A DNA stretch of 16,054 nucleotides, from contig LADV01000218.1 of assembly GCA_000961805.1 (NCBI GenBank), forward strand, positions 1 to 16,054, written 5' to 3'. Position 1 is the stretch's first letter; every line of letters begins with the position of its first letter. Below are positions 14,338 to 16,054 of this stretch, piece after piece. Source of the stretch: Peptococcaceae bacterium BRH_c23. Lineage in GTDB: Bacteria > Bacillota_B > Desulfitobacteriia > Desulfitobacteriales > Desulfitobacteriaceae. Under the pieces are notes generated by a model. That model did not search any database and was not told the origin of the DNA. It worked only from the letters and a program-made list of their open reading frames with translations. Made by a program: the position numbers and the translations under genes.

Positions 14338-15040
14338 GAAAAAAGCACTGATGGAGATGGCTTCCAATCGGCAAGCGGTCTATCGGACTCTGGCCCTGCT
14401 CTGGACCGAACCAACTCAAGAGCTCTTTGATCAAGTGCAGGCTGAGCCAAGCATCATAGTTGAACTGAAACACTGTCTTACCCGCATGAACCCGGAAAAT
14501 TCGGAGCTAACAGCGGGCTTGCAGTTACTGGAAAGCTTTTTTAACGAGGAGTGGCCAGAGCTGCAGCAGCCTTTGACCGAGTGGCGTGTCGAGTTTACCC
14601 GATTATTTATTGGGCCGGAACACCTTCCCTGCCCGCCTTATGAAGCTTGCTACCGGGAAAGGCTTGAAGACGGGAGTTTTGGGTATTTGATGGGAGAAAC
14701 AACCCTAGCCGTTAAAAATCTATACAGGGAGGCAGGGCTGGAAGTTAATCCCCCCCAAATGCCGGACCATATTAGTGCAGAATTGGAAGGCCTGGCTCTT
14801 TTTACTAGTATGGAAGTTGAGGCTTGGGAAAAGGATAACAAAGCGGCTGTCTTAAGAACGATGCAATTCGGGCAGCGATTACTGGGGGAGCATTTAACGC
14901 AATGGGTACCGGCTTTCTGTCTGGATGTCAGAACCTCCGCTCAGAGTAACTATTATAAAGCTCTCGTGCTGTTAACCGAGAGTTATGTAACACTGGATCA
15001 AGCTAGGAGTCCCGAATTGTATAGACAAGCTGAACTCTAG
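14312..15040 (+). CDS. TorD/DmsD-type molybdoenzyme chaperone
   Basis: An all-helical cytoplasmic chaperone of 242 residues. TorD-family proteins bind the Tat signal and apo-enzyme until the molybdenum cofactor is inserted. The ATG at 14312 has AGGGAGGGG just upstream and is preferred to the frame's first ATG at 14249; ATG 14351 is a further option. The family signature lies at residues 94-116 (EFTRLFIGPEHLPCPPYEAC, then YRE), with further conserved helices (DHISAELEGLALFTSMEVEA). The gene overlaps the anchor gene, which suggests translational coupling. Its client is most likely the Tat-signal catalytic subunit at 10092, since the module 1 enzyme has no signal. Confidence 0.85.
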   Translation: MQPSLTLIKKKALMEMASNRQAVYRTLALLWTEPTQELFDQVQAEPSIIVELKHCLTRMNPENSELTAGLQLLESFFNEEWPELQQPLTEWRVEFTRLFIGPEHLPCPPYEACYRERLEDGSFGYLMGETTLAVKNLYREAGLEVNPPQMPDHISAELEGLALFTSMEVEAWEKDNKAAVLRTMQFGQRLLGEHLTQWVPAFCLDVRTSAQSNYYKALVLLTESYVTLDQARSPELYRQAEL

Positions 15041-15055
15041 GGGAAAGGATAAACT

Positions 15056-15238
15056 ATGCAGATAACATTTGGTTTTATGACGCCAACTGCTTTAATCATT
15101 ATCTTAGTTATTGCCTTAATCATTTTTGGTCCCGGAAAACTGCCCGAACTCGGAAAAGCGTTAGGAAACGGAATTACTGAATTCAAATCTGCGACCTCAG
15201 GGGAGTCCGAGGATAAAACTGAGCGTTCAAGTTCATAA
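15056..15238 (+). CDS. tatA: TatA/E-type twin-arginine translocase subunit
   Basis: A 60-residue protein with the TatA layout: a short N-terminus, one membrane helix (about 9-25, [18 protein letters not shown]), the [14 protein letters not shown] hinge and amphipathic helix, and a charged, unstructured tail. TatA oligomers form the pore that passes folded, cofactor-loaded proteins across the membrane. AAAGGA lies upstream of the ATG, and the gene follows the chaperone by 15 bases with a terminator after it, so it is the last gene of module 2. No TatC is encoded here, so it must work with a TatC from elsewhere. It is shorter in the tail than many housekeeping TatA proteins. Confidence 0.88.
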   Translation: MQITFGFMTPTALIIILVIALIIFGPGKLPELGKALGNGITEFKSATSGESEDKTERSSS

Positions 15239-15266
15239 AAAGTTAATTCATTTATGCAAAACGAAG

Positions 15267-15315
15267 AAGCAGAGAGTGCCTGACAAAATCAAGCTCTCTC
15301 TGCTTTGAATTTATT
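15267..15315 (+). terminator. Intrinsic terminator of module 2 operon
   Basis: AAGCAGAGAG (15267-15276) pairs perfectly with CTCTCTGCTT (15296-15305). The following tract is T-rich but interrupted (TTGAATTTATTTTT). It closes the operon after tatA. Confidence 0.75.
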
Positions 15316-15384
15316 TTTAAGAAATTCTGTATCCTCCGGACAATCCTCATAGTGTATGAAGATGAACTATTCATGTACTCCCAT

Positions 15385-15594
15385 TCATCGTTCCACCCCT
15401 TCAATCACAATGCGGTCCCCTTGAAGCACCATGATGGATGCCTCGTTTTTAAGGCCAATACGAACAGTAGTTCTCACTGCTTTTCCCTCTTTAACTACGA
15501 GAACATAATCTTTATCATCTCGCGGAGTTCGGGAGCACAAGAGCGGCTAGACTTTGGAAGGAAATTTTACCGGTAGCCGTCATGCCATGTGTTT
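15385..15594 (-). pseudogene. Efflux membrane-fusion protein C-terminal fragment, frameshifted
   Basis: On the minus strand the C-terminal part of an RND-efflux membrane-fusion (periplasmic adaptor) protein can be read: GMTATGKISFQSLAALVLPNSA in one frame, then DDKDYVLVVKEGKAVRTTVR and IGLKNEASIMVLQGDRIVIE in another, ending at TGA 15385-15387. Removing one base near 15520 would join them. Adaptors of this kind link an inner-membrane pump to the outside. The N-terminal hairpin and lipoyl domains are absent and no pump gene is near, so this is debris. Plus-strand reading frames here are shadows. Confidence 0.55.
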
Positions 15595-15731
15595 CCAGTA
15601 ATTGCCTGTCTCCAGATCCGTAATTTGAACCATTTAGTTCCGTCAACTTCTGCTTGTCCCATAGGGGTCTTATTAGAGGTTGTTACAAAATAACGAAAAA
15701 TATTAAACTGCCTTACGGTCCAACGCCGCAA
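15567..15731 (-). pseudogene. Unassigned minus-strand fragment
   Basis: A minus-strand frame is open from 15731 to the TAA at 15567-15569 and reads like protein in its lower part (FRYFVTTSNKTPMGQAEVDG, then TKWFKLRIWRQA). The only ATG, at 15660-15662, has no clear ribosome binding site. I do not recognise it. It overlaps the ends of the two neighbouring relics, so it may be another decayed piece or a chance open frame. Confidence 0.25.
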
Positions 15732-16054
15732 TCATCAGGTTCAAGAAACCTTCCATCTTCTCTGTTTTGACTTAAAAAGGCTTGGAAAGTTCATTTATCG
15801 TATCGTCGCTAATACTCAAAAGTGTGCAAAACCGACTTAGAGCTTCGTGACTTGGTACTTTAGTGCCTGTGATACAGAGAAAATTACGATAGTCCTGATG
15901 CTTGGCTTTTGACAACTCTTTGCACATTTGACGAAATGAGATAAATTCCGGTCGAGTGAAGAAAAGAATATGCATCCGAAACAAAATAACTGCGTCCCAA
16001 GGTTTACGCCCACGTGGATCAGTCCTCATCAAAACCAAGTGTGCTATAATAGAG
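15703..16054 (-). pseudogene. Transposase fragment with in-frame stop
   Basis: The minus-strand frame enters from beyond the window and reads RTDPRGRKPWDAVILFRMHI, then SFRQMCKELSKAKHQDYRNF and KVPSHEALSRFC. This fits the helical N-terminal domain of a DDE transposase (IS1182/IS5-like; the family is not certain). A TAA at 15772-15774 interrupts it, yet the same frame goes on with MEGFLNLMIAALDRKAV to a second stop at 15703-15705. In intact relatives a block like GFLNL...ALD would carry the first catalytic aspartate. The interrupted frame and the lack of the rest of the catalytic domain indicate a dead copy. The shorter frame 15772-16038 (TTG start) is part of it. Confidence 0.5.

Noticed and set aside
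15352..15576. 74-codon plus-strand open frame after the operon
   Set aside because: It has no ribosome binding site and lies opposite the membrane-fusion-protein fragment, which explains the open frame better.
1..16054. tRNA genes, rRNA genes or a CRISPR array
   Set aside because: No cloverleaf-like segment with a conserved T-loop and no regularly spaced repeat array was seen on reading through the window.

Overview
The window looks like chromosomal DNA from an anaerobic, low-to-mid GC Firmicute of the Peptococcaceae kind. Desulfitobacterium or Desulfosporosinus is my inference from the mix of duplicated DMSO-reductase-family enzymes, a PucR-type regulator, AGGAGG ribosome binding sites and clostridial conjugative-element debris. 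No species can be fixed from the sequence alone.

Left part (1-2640): a partial unknown gene at the window edge, then the eroded remains of a Tn1549-like integrative conjugative element. These are a small accessory protein, a VirD4/TraG coupling-protein gene lacking its 5' half, and a winged-helix gene broken by one missing base. Several hairpins and terminators lie between them.

Middle part (2641-5730): a MarR-GNAT fusion regulator, with two identical operator-like repeats on its own promoter, translationally coupled to a 12-segment membrane transporter. A strip of decayed genes follows: a minus-strand C-terminal fragment, an ArsR regulator fragment, and a dihydrolipoamide-dehydrogenase-like fragment that has lost its redox cysteine.

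Respiratory part (5800-15320): two molybdopterin (DMSO reductase family) modules. Module 1 (5885-8511) has a 679-residue catalytic subunit without export signal and a 16-cysteine ferredoxin subunit. A PucR/CdaR-type regulator (8582-9808) and a terminator follow. Module 2 (10092-15238) is a complete export-type operon: Tat-signal catalytic subunit, 16-cysteine ferredoxin subunit, NrfD-type membrane anchor, TorD-type chaperone and its own TatA. I infer that quinol electrons pass from the NrfD anchor through the ferredoxin subunit to the molybdenum site outside the membrane (or the reverse), that TorD assists cofactor loading, and that TatA helps export. Module 1 would be cytoplasmic. At the position of the DmsA serine ligand, module 1 has Cys and module 2 has Asp, so the two probably do different chemistry. 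Neither substrate can be read from the sequence.

Right edge (15320-16054): further decay on the minus strand, with the C-terminus of an RND-efflux membrane-fusion protein (frameshifted), an unassigned fragment, and a transposase with an in-frame stop that runs off the window. No tRNA, rRNA or CRISPR array was seen.
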